A DNA stretch of 64,000 nt from Pelargonium cotyledonis (Eukaryota; Streptophyta; Magnoliopsida; Geraniales; Geraniaceae), in contig JAYMTA010000015.1 of assembly GCA_036897625.1 (NCBI GenBank), positions 1 through 64,000 of the forward strand. Reading direction: 5' to 3'. The position numbers and the translations under genes were made by a program. The notes under the pieces were generated by a model. The model ran no database searches, had not been told where the DNA came from, and was given only the letters and a program-made list of their open reading frames with translations. Position 1 is the stretch's first letter. Each line of letters starts with the position of its first letter. Of this stretch, positions 40,807-52,910 are shown one piece after another.

Positions 40807-40818
40807 GTCAGTACTGAC
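40807..40818. repeat. 12-bp perfect palindrome
   Basis: GTCAGTACTGAC is a perfect palindrome covering the position of the 3' acceptor strand of the adjoining tRNA-like sequence. It is the reason that strand cannot pair with the tRNA's 5' end. Confidence 0.8.
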
Positions 40819-40880
40819 AGGACTCGAACCCGCAATTTCTGCCTTAACAGCCAAGCGCTCTACCACTGAGCTATTGAGGA
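40809..40880 (-). pseudogene. Chimeric tRNA: trnN-type 5' half, trnD-type 3' half
   Basis: The 5' half, TCCTCAATAGCTCAGTGGTA to CTGTTAA, follows trnN(GUU) closely, with a perfect GCTC/GAGC D-stem and a GTT anticodon in a normal loop. After the loop the sequence switches to GGCAGAAATTGCGGGTTCGA and CCTGTCAGTACTGA, the pattern of organelle trnD(GUC). The length is a normal 72. The acceptor strands hardly pair and the anticodon stem pairs at only two of five positions, so the molecule should not fold as a tRNA. The junction lies in the CTGTNAA loop sequence shared by trnN and trnD. The parent identities are from memory. Confidence 0.7.
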
Positions 40881-40888
40881 AAACAGCT

Positions 40889-40900
40889 AAAGGGAGTCCT
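40889..40900. repeat. GGGAGTCC-type dispersed motif
   Basis: AAAGGGAGTCCT, eight bases beyond the chimeric tRNA, is one instance of a near-palindromic motif that recurs through the window, for example at 2146, 8409, 29709 and 55412. Confidence 0.55.
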
Positions 40901-43900
40901 CTCTTAATTCTTTCCCTTACTAAAAACTCTGGATACTCTGTTCATTCCATTTAGGATATTTTTAAAAGGGATTTCAAACCTTATATTATATATCTATATT
41001 TCCTCAAAGTAGGAGCTATTGCTACTTTACTCCCGAAATCGTATGCTTAAACTGGCCTTAGATTTGCTTTCTCTTAGGAAGATTTGTTGTCTATTGTACT
41101 AATTATAGAGACTCAATTTATTTAAAATGTAGGTAAATTACTTTTAATAAAGGACCTTACGTATAGGAATACCCCAAATTTTTCTAGAGAGGTATCCCAA
41201 TTCCATCCTTACATTAGTACAACTTTAATTAAATTATAGAATTTAAGAAGAACTAATTCTTTGAGTTTTTAATAGGAGTAGCTGTTCCTGTTTTTTTCTT
41301 ATCTCGTATGGGCGTTTTAGGCCGGTTTTTAAGAAAATCTAAGGAGAACTCTCAGCTCAGGTAGTACTAAGATAGACCTGGTATTCCTATGCGTATTATC
41401 ACTTTGGGGCTTGCTTAGTAAGAATGCCTCACTTTCACTCAATAAGCGATCGTATCGTTAGTATTATACATAAGGGAGTTAGTGTAGATATAGAGGATCC
41501 AAGATTTGTGTTGAAAAAGAAATTAGGCAGGTCAAAAAGTAGGCCTTAGTCGAGCTAAGAAAGGTAGGATTCTACTTCAAAATAGGATTCTAATTATATA
41601 TGTTTACATCCCGGTTATCGCAGTCAACAAATAGTAGCGGTGGTGAAAAAGTTGCCCTGTTAGGAACTTCTTGTTTTTTATCTCACAAATGGATTGATTG
41701 GACCCTTTTACCTAATTTCAGGCATAAACGAACCCCTTTTCATATCTCTTGATGAGCATAGATTTGGGTTTGACTTATTAGGGCTGTGCCCAAGTATAGC
41801 CTGATATGAATTAAGATAATAATATAACCCCGATTAGAAACCAAGGAATTCTTTGATGTGAAATTAATATCTGGATCCAATCCATAAAAGGAAGCAAAGA
41901 AAAATAGAAAAAAAAGCCTTGTATTTATTCTCCACGATACTTATTCTAGTGTCGGAATACTTTTAGGGCTAAACAAAAAGTCCTAATAAGGACCCGGTAA
42001 AGACTTTTTTTAGAAAGCTCATAAAGCGGATATCAGGATAGGCGCATACGAACGAAATTTTGTAGTAATATAATTTAAGAAAAGGTACTAGTAAGCTATT
42101 AATGGGCTCTCTCTTTATATAATTATTAAAATTCGCCTAAAATTCCATGCTTTTTCTTACCGCGGAGCACTCAATGAAAGAAAAATATAAAGGAACAGGC
42201 GTAGATTAGCCTTAGAGGTTCTATATTCTTCGTATTTACTAGGTTTTTAGAACTTCGAGTATAAAGTCATATATGTTTCCGTGGGCTTTGGAGCGAAAGC
42301 TGCCAGTTGCTAGATAATTCGAATAAAGATTTTTTGCTCTTGATCTCTAATTGCCTACCTGATGTTATAACGAGTACTGCATAAAAAGAGAATATAAAGA
42401 TATATTTGCTTGCTATACCAAATCCCTACGTATAAAAACACCTTGCTTTTGGGATATCCTTTATTTATTACTCTTAACAGAAGAGGGACCCCCTTTGCAA
42501 GGCTCTATATAAAATATCCAAAATTACGTAATTAAAGTCCCAGGATTGAAAAGATATTACAGAGTAGGGACACGGATCAGGAGGCGGCTTGTATATGTGT
42601 ACTTTAATGAAATCCAATTTCAGATAAAGAATAAAGCAAATTATTAGCATTTTAGTTTTTTTTATTACACCCTCGAATTCTGTAATTCAAGAAGTTGGAG
42701 TAATCTACCCGGAATTTTACCTTTCTCGGCTCATTCATAGGAGATCCCCCTCCTCCTATGTCCATATTCTTGTTATTCTATTAGTCACATCGAGAAAGCC
42801 TTGATTAAAAAATAGTTATTTCCTATAAGCGGTGGGGGAAGACTCGATTCTGGCTACTTTTTTATGCTCACTTACATAATATTTGTACTAGATAACAGAC
42901 AATAAATCAATAGCCCTTGACAACAAAAATACTAGAAAGACGGGTTTAAATTCCATACTCATAAGGATCCCCAGGAAACAATCTGTGGTTAAGAAGTTCA
43001 AAAAAAATTTGGTGTAATAAATCCTATTTACATAAAGAGAGTGAAGAGATTTCGGTAGCAAAGATCAGACAAAGTAGAGTTACTCTATTGTAACTGAATT
43101 CTATTGAAATTTGATTAAGTAGAAGTTTTTTTATATTATAGGTTTATACCAATTTCCAATTTCTGATTGATAGGTATTTTACTAGGCCGGGGAAACCCTG
43201 CAAATAAAATTTCTCGTGGCACGTAAGAGAATCTTGTTCAAAAGTAGCTGCTTCTAAGTATATAAAAGTCGTTCTTGTATTCTATATTAAGTTTTATCTA
43301 TTGCCATGCTCTCCAAAAGAATCCAGTTACTTTTACTATATTATGTGAGCTTCTAGTAACGAGTTTTTGGCTAGAATAAAGGTGGCACCACACAAATTCG
43401 CTTAAGATAAGGAAAAAGATTCCATAGTGTAAAAGGTACTCAATTTCGAGTAGAATATTTTTGTATTTTATAGTATTACTAGTTTATAAACTAAACTAAA
43501 GGAGGCTCCAGGAGATTCTAGTATTTTGCGGAAATCTAAGAAATAGGAATCGTACATATGTGTATCTTTTAGAAAAACGGGAGTCTCAAGGCAAGGGGCT
43601 TATTAAATTTATGGAATTTCTTTTGTTGGTTCAAAGCTGTAGAAGTGCTTTTTATAAACTCTATTTGTATTTCAGTAATTTTACATTTTAAGTCTTGAAA
43701 TGTTACGTTTTGGTACCTTTTAATACATTTTATTGTTACAAATCTGATACCATATGTTCCCCCGTTTTTGCATCTCTACTTAAGCTTATAGGAGGCTCCT
43801 CTTTATTCAATGTCAAAAAATTCTTGAGTTTAAACTTGCAGCTACAACTAATTAGAAATAAGAAAAAACTAAGGAATTTAGGACATCTATAGCTAGGTAA

Positions 43901-45600
43901 GCTCCCGTTTAATACAAATACACTAGAGAAACTTCAACAATACAGTCATATAAGTACCCCGCACGCCCAATATCTCTACGTTGACTAATGAGCAAAGGTC
44001 TCGAGCTGGATCAATAGTATTTTATATTTATAAAAAGAGTAGAGAGCAACCCGTGAGTATCTTTTACTGGTATATTAGTCAGTTAATTTTTGTTATCATG
44101 GAACCCCTCCTCAGCACTCCGATAAGTAGGGAAACTCTTCATTAGATCCGGCTGGGCTCTATTGGGCTCTTCGGGATTCTTTTATAGGCTTTTCTATCGT
44201 ATTGACCTAACTAAGAAGGAGTACCTACCTTCTTTTGAAAAAGGTTAGTTATTCAGAAAGCTCTACGAAAGGTAAAGTTTAGAGGACCCTACAAGCAAAA
44301 GGCATTACCTTTTACCAATAATATAATGCCCTTTAAAATTCTTTTAACACCCGGTCGAGTGTATCTGGGAATGTATATAATATGAGTTTCTTTAGCAACT
44401 TTCATAAAAAAATATGTAAGAATAACAAAAGTACTTTCTAGTATACAAAAAAAGCATATCTCCTTTATACCTCCTTCTTAAATTATAGGCCCCTGGAGTC
44501 CTCCGCATGAATAAAGAAAGCACAAAATGTCCAGGTAATGCAAGAACCTTAAGGCATTACATGTATTAGGGTGAGTAAAGCCCTCGTTATGGCATGCAGT
44601 AGCTGTGTTTTTTCTATAGTATTGCTTAGGGAGTGGCTAAACCTTTTAGTAAGGAGTGAAATCTTGTTGTATTTCTGTAAGAGGGTAGTATTAAAAAGTG
44701 AGTAAGAACTAGTTTTGAATATATGGCAGTGGGTAACTCAACTCCGTTTTTGAGGCAGTGGATAAGTAGTAATAACCACAGGTTAACAATTCTCGGGGCA
44801 GGCTTCTTTAAGCAGCATCTTTTTTTAAAATTCCCTAAATTGGAAAATCCCAAATATCGCACAAAGAAAGAACCCAGAAGGCTATTCTTAAAAAGAGTTA
44901 CTATTCTCGATTTATAGATTGCTTGTGAAAACCCTTCTAAGGAAATACATTTAATGACCTCAGAAAAGACGACTATGACTTAATCTCAGATGTTTTAAAA
45001 TGCTAAAATTTTTGGTATAATGCCCGCTACTTAGAATAAAATGACAGGATTAATATTAACCAGACAAGGGACAGCAACTTAACCAAACCTATACTTCTCT
45101 CGTTTATTTACTAACTGGCCCCTAAGAAACCCACTTCTTGAATTATGCTTTGTTTCCTTGGCTAAAAAAGGAAAAGCAGTTAATAGGAAAACTGTCTCTA
45201 AGTTATAACTCCTAAAATAATTTTACTAGCCAGTGAGTGAGAAGCCTCCCTTAAGTTAAATTGACTAGCTGCTTTTCCCTATTTTAAATTCTCAGGGAAT
45301 ATCTTAGAAAAAAAGATAGTACAAAAATTATACGGACTCTAAAATGAAATAGTTGAAAACAGAAGATATAAACTTTCAGATTTTCCTGTATTAAACAGAA
45401 CTCTTAAAAATAGCATATTCTCGACGCTATATCTATTCCTGATAAAAACTATAAGAAAAGTGTCTTAATTTTGAAACTTACAGCATCCGGAAACAGCTAC
45501 GGACACTTAGGATTATAAAAACTCTCAACTGGAACTTTAATTGTATTTTTCCTGACTTGAAAGAACTTGAAGAAAGCTGACTTGAAAGCAAGTCCTACCT
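40901..45600. other. AT-rich spacer with one hairpin
   Basis: No gene is recognised. CATAGGAG (42736-42743) and CTCCTATG (42753-42760) form a perfect 8-bp stem with a 9-base loop. The opposing open frames at 44626-44917 overlap each other and show no domain. Confidence 0.55.
45552..45589. repeat. 26-bp-period direct repeat
   Basis: CTGACTTGAAAG occurs at 45552 and 45578. It is a simple local duplication. Confidence 0.7.
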
Positions 45601-45659
45601 ATAGTATAGAGCATGCTCTCCTTTCTAGAGTCAACTGAGATAGAAACTCCCTCTATTTT

Positions 45660-45800
45660 AACTAGTAAAATTCCTTTCTTTTTATTAGGAAATTGAAAAA
45701 CTAAAATTACCATTTATAAAATTTAACAAAATTTAGGATTCATAACCCAAGATAGAACTCTAAAAACTATTACCAATTTAGCAGAAAACTTGGATAGCAA
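45660..45800 (+). repeat. Possible 5' fragment of the dispersed element family
   Basis: AGGATTCATAACCCAAGATAG and CTCTAAAAACT (about 45736-45772) resemble the stretch near 56220-56260 (TTTTAACCTATGACTCAAG, CCTTAAAAACT), upstream of the 56.6-57.8 kb copy. Similarity is patchy and the extent uncertain. Confidence 0.3.
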
Positions 45801-46533
45801 ACCAACCTTTACATCCTATAACTTACTATCTTATAACTTTTTACAAAAGCCCTAGCTGATACAAGAATTTTCTAAATATACAAATATTAAAAAAGGAAGA
45901 AACACCCAATAAGACCAGACCACACGAATTCCGATTGCCGGTTTGATTAAATAAGCATAACTTGAAACTACTAGTAGGAAAAACTTTAATGTTAATGTTC
46001 CGAATCCCCTAAGTATTATAAACGGAAAAATACAACACTGAAAAACGGGTAACCTAAAACTAAAATACTAAATCTCCTAATTAATTTAGTGCTAAATAAA
46101 CCTTTAGATTGGAGATCACACTTACTAAGGAAAGATAAGATTTCATTAATGAATAAACTTACTTAAGTAAGATGCTACTTAGAGGTAATCAATCTTAATA
46201 AATAAGGTAGTTAAGAGTAAACAAATTTACTGAATCTTTTAAAAACGGGAATTACTTCAGGTTAAAGATTTGTGAAAAAGGAAGCGGAACTGGTAAAAAC
46301 GAGGCGTAGTATAGTAACAAGAATAGGTAGTCTTGCTGTATAATATCTATCCGTATCCTGTTGTTAAATAAGGAAAATACTAAGAAACCCGATGGCAAAT
46401 TACAAGATATGGGCCCTACAAAAAGTCTTAAAAGTGGCTTATTACTCGAAGGTTTCACTAAGGCTACTTACGAGAGGGGCACATATAAATGTCCATAACT
46501 TTAGAACCTGTGGCGCTCGCACAACTCGATACC

Positions 46534-46574
46534 AGTTTACTCTCTTCCCAGACAAGCTTGTAAGAGAGTAAACT
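46534..46574. other. Strong 13-bp stem-loop
   Basis: AGTTTACTCTCTT (46534-46546) and AAGAGAGTAAACT (46562-46574) form a perfect 13-bp stem with a 15-base loop containing CAAGCTTG. It sits in a local GC-richer patch (about 46508-46600) with CTGTGGCGCTCGCAC upstream and CCCCGAGGTGGGCGG downstream. This is the longest perfect short-range hairpin I noticed. It could be an RNA processing or transcript-end signal, or a small structured RNA; no gene abuts it. Confidence 0.8.
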
Positions 46575-46982
46575 TTCCCCGAGGTGGGCGGTTTTAGTAT
46601 TATAATATGAGGAGTTTCCTGTACATGTTACCTATATAGAGCTATACTTGAGTACTCCTTTTTTATAAGTATAAAATTTTATTTGACTTTACTCTTACCA
46701 GGAACCTATTAGATTAGAGGTCTTTCTGTATACTAAAATTAGCAGATATATCTGTTTATGAACAAGTTTCCTCTTTAGTCCATTAGATATACATATTTAT
46801 TAAATATTTTTATCATTCAAACAAGCAAATTTCATCTCTTAAAAGAAAGCCTATCATTCATTAGTAGCTTACATGAGAGCGGGACTTAACAAGCAGGAAA
46901 GGGGATACAGATACTCTAACTTACTCCCTTAATTAAGGCCTATTAGAACTGCTTACTAAAAATTTCTACTACTTGCATTAAC

Positions 46983-47011
46983 CTTCCTGCGGTACCCCTG
47001 TGGTCGGTAAC
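46983..47011 (+). repeat. GC-rich dispersed core, divergent copy
   Basis: CTTCCTGCGGTACCCCTGTGG followed by TCGGTAAC matches the layout of the CTTCGCTAACGCT..CAGTCGGTAAC core with several changes in the middle. It is not accompanied by the other parts of the element. Confidence 0.5.
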
Positions 47012-48194
47012 AAAGACTCTTTTCCAATCTCTCTAAGGCTCTATGTACTAATAAGCAAGGAAAGCATGAGTCTCAAACTTTAATTATAGCAAATGGGCGC
47101 CTGACTAATAATATATTCCTTCTCGGGTTTAATTTAAGGGAGTCCAAAATGAAAAAGCAGCCCGATTAAGGTAAATAAAGATCCATAATACCCATTGCGA
47201 GAGAGATTTCCCGGATTGCTTAAGAAAAGAGGTTAGATTCCACTATACTTTTAAGTACCTTAGAAGAGGGGCATAATAAGAAAAACACCTACAAGACATA
47301 CATAAATAGGATTCTTTCTGCATCTTACTATGCTTTGACTCGCCATTAACAAGACTTTAGTTTTTGATTATAATAATGAAGGTTAACTACCTATCTTTGC
47401 TATTTGGAGATAGCATGGAAAAAACATTCCTATTATCTATTATACAGAGAATTTATAAAATAGGATCAACTGAGGCACGTGGGCTCCCTTACTAGTAAGT
47501 TTTGGTGTTTAGAGTAGGACTGCAACAGGGGTGCTTCCTTAAAACAACCAAAAAGTCTAAGGGAGAATACTAAAGAAGGGGCTCCATCCAGTGACTTTAT
47601 ATATACCTGGTTGAAACCCAAGTCTTAACTAATTGGTGGACACTTTATCGTCAGCCTGTCATTATATTCAAAGTAATCCTATTTAGGTGCCTCATACTTG
47701 AAGGGTTACCAGTCGGGAATATTCAACAGCACTATTTACAAAAATTACTTTTTATTTTCGTGCTATCCAATGGCACCCTTCTTTTTTGTGCAAATGAAAA
47801 AGGTTACAGTCAGGGAGGTCTAGTATTAATCTAGGAATACGTAATTTTTTTTTCATAGTTAGTATAAAATTCCAAAAACAAGGGAATGCCCAGGGATATC
47901 TTAAGTATATATCTTTGTGATGTGAAATCTGTATAATCTTAGTTCGAAGTCTTAGTAAATAAAAATCCTAAATGTAACGACTATATCATAGTATTTGTAT
48001 CTTCTACTGCCAGGTTAAGAGTCCTAAAATTCTTAATCTCAAAAACAATTGTAATTTTTTGAGAGTACCTTGAAGTAAAAGCTACCAATTAGTTAGATAG
48101 AGTTTCAGCAAAACTAGGAACTCTAGGCTTTTTGTGTGAGAGAGAATACGAATACCAGTCCCGATGATTAAGAGTAATTTTCTATTCAAGCACG

Positions 48195-48245
48195 CAGCCT
48201 CCACTGAAAAAGCCACAGGTTCAAACTCCTGTTACCTTAACTAAG
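48195..48245 (+). pseudogene. T-arm and acceptor-like fragment
   Basis: GCCACAGGTTCAAACTCCTGT has a plausible T-stem (ACAGG with CCTGT) around an eight-base loop, one base too long. Nothing upstream resembles a D-arm or anticodon arm. Confidence 0.3.
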
Positions 48246-49794
48246 GACCCTTTAAACGACTCCTAAGCAGTAATTGTACAACCTACGAATTACTTTAACG
48301 TCATTCTGACTTAACTTTATAGGAGCTGGTAATTTCTATAGAGAAAAGCGCACTTAAGGGGTATACTTTATTCAAACTATGTCTCAAATCTATGAAGAAC
48401 TATAATTCATGGATATTTTAGTAGTCTGGGTTCCCGCTTTGAGAAGTGTGTAGGGCCAGCGGAGCGGTATAACAATGAAAAAAAGAGTTTTCTTTAAAGC
48501 ACTACGGGAATTCTACTTCTTAGATACTATAATACCGAGGACTCCCCCTTATTAAGGGCTAGTAGTCTTTATCAAATACAGGCTAATGAAAATTCGTATT
48601 ATTACGGTATCCCATAAGGAATTACTACCCACCCAAACACACGTGTAAAATCTGAATGGACCCTTGGACGTCTTTATCTGATTGGATCACATAGAGTTAG
48701 TCTAGTTTCACCATACATATGATTATATTCCTTACTAAAAAGAGGTCCCGTTTTAACTCTGTAGGGTAATAAAGGAGGGGTCTGTATCTTGTTATAACTA
48801 AAATGGAAGGGCCAACTCTCTAGATAATTTAGAGATATCTCAAATCATCATTGAATGGTTTGCAAATCTAAAAGTAAATCCACGAAATAGGAAAACTTCC
48901 TTAGTTATGGAATTCCTTAGTGACTTACGAACGCTCGAGAACCTAAGAAAACCTAGTAAAGAGGTGCCCTAGCTATAAGGTAGATCCTTGCTGCTGCTAA
49001 AGAACTCGAGAAAATTACATTAAAAGGGGAACCCCTAAATCCTCGAATTCCCGATTCACTAAACTACAGCGAATCCCTGCGCGTCACTATTCCGTGTTTT
49101 TTAGTGTGAGACAAAACACCTAAAGGAAAAGCCTGTTAGTACGAACTTAAGAACCTTTTCTTGCACTTGTAACTGAATTAGTTAACCTTTAAATATCTAG
49201 AATCTCCTTATTTAAGGTAATTCATACTTTTTCGTTCATACTTCTATATGTTACCTAAAAGGATAGACTTTCATGTATAGGTTGTAGATTTAATAGCTGA
49301 TGCATTCTTTGAAAAATAAGTCTTATAAAAAAAAGTAGTTTTTCCCCGGTATCCCGTTGCTGAAACTAATTGGTTTGGAAATAAATTAGTCAATACTCAG
49401 CGTCCTTTTTTAACCAACTCTTTGTTTTTTACGTTTTTTACCCATAAGACTTCTACAAGGTTTGTCTTGATCAAAGAAATCTATAATGAATTGTTCTTAT
49501 TAGATTCCTTCTAGTTCACCGTGGCCTAGGTTGGGAAATTCTATGCTATAATACGTACTGCCAAAGATTATATACTACTACCTCTTTGCTTTTAGACCTC
49601 TTCTAGAGATTAGATATTTCTTAAGGAGGAGTTACTGCGCTTTTCAGTTGTTAACTAATCTCTTAGGAATGGAAATGTAGAAATGAAGTACGGGAATTGT
49701 CAAGACAAGCTTGCCTCTGTGCTTTTGAGTAGAGCTAGAGTTTTTGAGGTTTTATAAGATGAGTAGGTTTTCTTAGAAGTTAGCTGTTATCAAA

Positions 49795-49818
49795 CTAGAC
49801 TCGCAGCTAGACTCGCAG
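49795..49818. repeat. 12-bp tandem duplication
   Basis: CTAGACTCGCAG occurs twice head to tail without mismatch. Confidence 0.85.
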
Positions 49819-51639
49819 GGAAGTTTGTAATCAAAGGGTTTTTCAGTTATAAGGGGTAGTCCTAAATTAAATTGGCATAGTAAACGCATTCTTTAACTTT
49901 GGAAGTGAGCGTATCCTATATTCTAATTTTTGTAGTTTCATAGAAAAATTAGTATTAGTACTTGGTATTCTAAGTTAAGTTATCATTAAGCTTCCGTAAA
50001 TAAAAACACTGTTATATTAGGTTGTATTGCATCGTCGATTTAACAAAGCCTTCTTTGATAGAAAAAGGAATTCGTTTGAGCACATTTCCGTCGTAAACAC
50101 TCTTGCCAATTCCTTCTATTTCTGGATGGATACCTTTAAATGTAATAATTCTACTGGAAATAAAAAACGCATTTGTTTGATTTGAGTTAAGAATTCAGAC
50201 TCTAAAATTAAAAAGCTGGGGGTTAAGCAAGCTGGAGCAAAGAAAGTTCAAATTAAAAGTAGAAAAACTGGGCATCGCATGGCTTTTGAGCTCCTAGTAA
50301 AGGGCAACTCTAATTTCTAACCCCACTTGTTATATAACTTTAGAGCTACCATGCAAAATATACATTGCTTAACGCCCCTTTTAAGGTTACTCCATAAAGT
50401 TTTGAAATATCTATCACATTGACATTAGATCGCTTGATCAAATTTCTAACTTATACTGAGACTGAGCCGTGGTAGAGGACCTTGTTTTCTCTCGGTAGCC
50501 CAAAGAATAGCTTTCATTTTTGGACAGATTCTTCGGCGAGATCTTATCCGCCCTGTTTGTAAGCTTCGGGATACATCCTACTGGTTAGGATTTTACTAGT
50601 TAATGACCAGGCTTTCTAAGCTAAGTAAGTGCATGAAAGGGATCCTTTTTATGTGTTATGCTAATTGGTTGAGTTTCATTCGCTATCTTATATTTCGTGG
50701 AGTTCCAAAGTATAGAATTCTAGTATACTGTAATAGTAATTCACACGGTCCTCTTTTTAAGTACTTTCTAAGAGTTGTGGCTAACAAGAGATAAGCTCGT
50801 TTGTTTATAAAGTTATAGAGTATAACAAGAGAATGTATAAGCAAATTAAGGATATTCCTTCGGATTCCTTTTAGAGAAGCGTAAAAACACTATATAGTAT
50901 TAAGTTGTAAGGCTTGTATAAAGTACAAAATATATAAATACCCCTAGGTTACGGGTTTTACGTAGATAGATCAGGACATGAGAAAAGAATCACGTACTAA
51001 CTAAGACAAAGTTTTCCATATCCTTAACTTAGTACTGAGGTAATAAAGAGAAACAAAGGACAGCTTAGATAGGGGATTTTTTAGCCTATTTCAGAGAGGT
51101 TCCGATCCGTAATTTTTTTGTAATGAAAAGAGTACCTTAATAGGTAATAATACCTAGGAATATAGGGGGGCTCCTTTGTCTTAGGTAAGATCATGAGTTA
51201 TACTGATTTCTGTGTCAACTTGTTGAATGCTTCAAAGATACAGCCCGGGGAGTCCTTTAGATTTAACTCCTGGTTTACCGAGATACACACATAAACCCGA
51301 TTTCTCCTTAGTTAAATTGATAACGGAGTCAGTTACGGCATAGATAAAGTTTTGTAAGGAAAATGAAACCAGTTTCCCCTTGTTTAAATATAGGAATAGG
51401 CAGATAAGTCCAAAAGGATTCTACTCTTATACTAACCGGGTTAGTTTAGACGAGTACTTTTTAAGAAAATTCCGCTCACAACTTTCGGAGTCCCTTTTCG
51501 AGTAACTTATCACGAACTTTCTAACATTTTTAGACTTTGACTGGATAGAGTCCCTTGAACTTAAATTTTAAAACAAAGCAGTGATATTTAGCTCTTTCTT
51601 TACAGGAAACCCTGTTGTCTCGAGTAAGAAAAACTAAGC

Positions 51640-52040
51640 GATTCCTTTGTTTGACTTCTGTATTCTTGTTTGGGTTACTACTTGTTTATGAGCTGCTAGA
51701 GCTAGTAGAAGATTCTTTATTAGAGCTAATAAGGCTATATCCGTCTTTGTCTTCCTTGTCTTTATTGTAGCTAGTGTAGTTCTTTACTTAAATTATAGTA
51801 TTCTATTTCTTATATTTCTATTAGTTATATTATTATAATAGATAGGTAAGGTAGTTATAAGAGTCTATAGGGGTTCCTCTTTCTTTAATTTAAGAGATGT
51901 TACTCAATGTCCTATCGAGCTTATCGATAAGGAGTAGACATGCTTAGAGGTAATTAGATAGTGTCCCTGTTACCGACTGAAGCGTTAGCGAGGAAGTCAT
52001 TACTGTAGTATTCTGAATATGTATAGATACTTTAATATCC
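51640..52040 (-). repeat. Dispersed element family, minus-strand copy
   Basis: Read on the minus strand, this has ATTCAGAATACTACAG, then the core CTTCCTCGCTAACGCTTCAG-TCGGTAAC (51971-51995), then GATAAG..GACATTGAGTAACATC, and then a tail with CTAGCTACAATAAAGAC. The same order is seen near 54.6 kb (core then GACATTGAGTAACATCTCT) and 57.2 kb. It lies head to head with the plus-strand copy that begins at about 52.1 kb. Boundaries are approximate. Confidence 0.65.
51686..51787 (-). other. Ser/Asn/Lys-rich open tract in the element tail
   Basis: One minus-strand frame is open for 33 codons and reads KNYTSYNKDKEDKDGYSLIS, then NKESSTSSSSS before a stop. It has no ATG start. Comparable frames occur at 52692-52910 (TTSYNINK..KESTSKSKNKK), 54406-54519 (DGYIGLAAPSRSS..SSSSSS) and 57452-57802. 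The agreement may reflect an ancestral coding tail or only nucleotide similarity of the repeat. Confidence 0.4.
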
Positions 52041-52129
52041 CCACCAATTGACTTACTTTCTTCCTTTTTTTTTTTAATCTTTAAAGCTTTATCCTATAAT
52101 TCTATAATTCAAATAAAAACTCAGGATCG

Positions 52130-52910
52130 CAAAACTCTATGAATTACAAGAAAACGAAAACCCGCTCTGAGGCAATTTCCTTATGCTAAAACCCGAGTTA
52201 GACTATCAGGTAAACATTTTTTATACATTTAAGCCTTTTATACCCACTTAATAAAGATTTTTATAGAGACCTTTTTGATAATGCAAGGACCAGCTACCCT
52301 AAATCCGGAAATAAGAAACCTACTTCTCATAGCCCTGCTTTAGCCTAGCTTTAAATTATTAGCAATTGAAAACAAGAAACAAAGGAACCCAGTTACATTC
52401 TAATGACTTTCCCGTAAAAGAAACCGGGTAATCCAGATGAAATCGAATAATGCCAATCTTTTTATCCAGAATCCTGTTTATCTTCAGTCTATGTACTTAT
52501 TGGTGGTGGTACATTAAGAGATTTAAGGCCATTTATACTACAATTTCTTAGGTGGCTTACTAGGGTTTTAGATGAAAAAGGGAAGCTTAATAACAAAGAC
52601 ACTTGATTTATACTTCCTATTCAATTTGCTTGCTCATTAATGAAATGAAAACCCGAGAGTACAATGAATGAGTATTACCCCCGCTTATTAAAGGTTAACG
52701 AAAGGAAAACTCATTCCCCTTTATAACCCATACACCTTATCTATTACTTATCTCCTTATCTTTAGCTATTACAACCGACATAACCTAGAATCTAACTACT
52801 TATACTTACTAATTACTACTAGCTACAATATTAATAAAAGGGGAATCCCGGTATGGCTCATAAAAGAAAGTACAAGTAAATCTAAGAATAAGAAGAATTC
52901 GGGGGTATAA
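52130..52910 (+). repeat. Dispersed element family, copy with eroded short frame
   Basis: AAGCCTTTTATACCCACTTA (about 52231) matches the equivalent position of the 56.6 kb copy with one change. CTTTCCCGTAAAAGAAAC..ATCCAGAATCCTGTTTATC (about 52407-52490) and ACAATTTCTTAGGTGGC (about 52540) match the short-frame region of the other copies. The GC-rich core is missing, and the tail follows directly at about 52690. The short frame is interrupted, so this looks like a dead copy. Confidence 0.6.
52692..52910 (+). other. Tyr/Asn/Ser/Lys-rich open tract in element tail
   Basis: This frame is open for 72 codons without any ATG. It includes SYYNRHNLESNY, TTSYNINKRGIPVW and KESTSKSKNKKNSGV before the stop. 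The TSYN..K and KEST.S strings parallel the minus-strand tract at 51.7 kb (YTSYNKDK, KESSTSSSSS). No domain is recognised. Without a start codon it is more likely a relic or coincidence than a gene. Confidence 0.35.

Larger units (their letters stand above)
47012..51639. other. AT-rich spacer, no gene seen
   Basis: No gene is recognised. A 12-bp perfect tandem pair (CTAGACTCGCAG) lies at 49795-49818, and a near-palindromic AGGGGAACCCCT at 49025-49036. Confidence 0.6.

Noticed and set aside
40-49715. AAGACAAGCTTGC shared by the window start and 49.7 kb, with a shorter match in the 46.5 kb hairpin loop
   Set aside because: A match of 13-14 bases between two sites is expected several times in a window of this size and composition.
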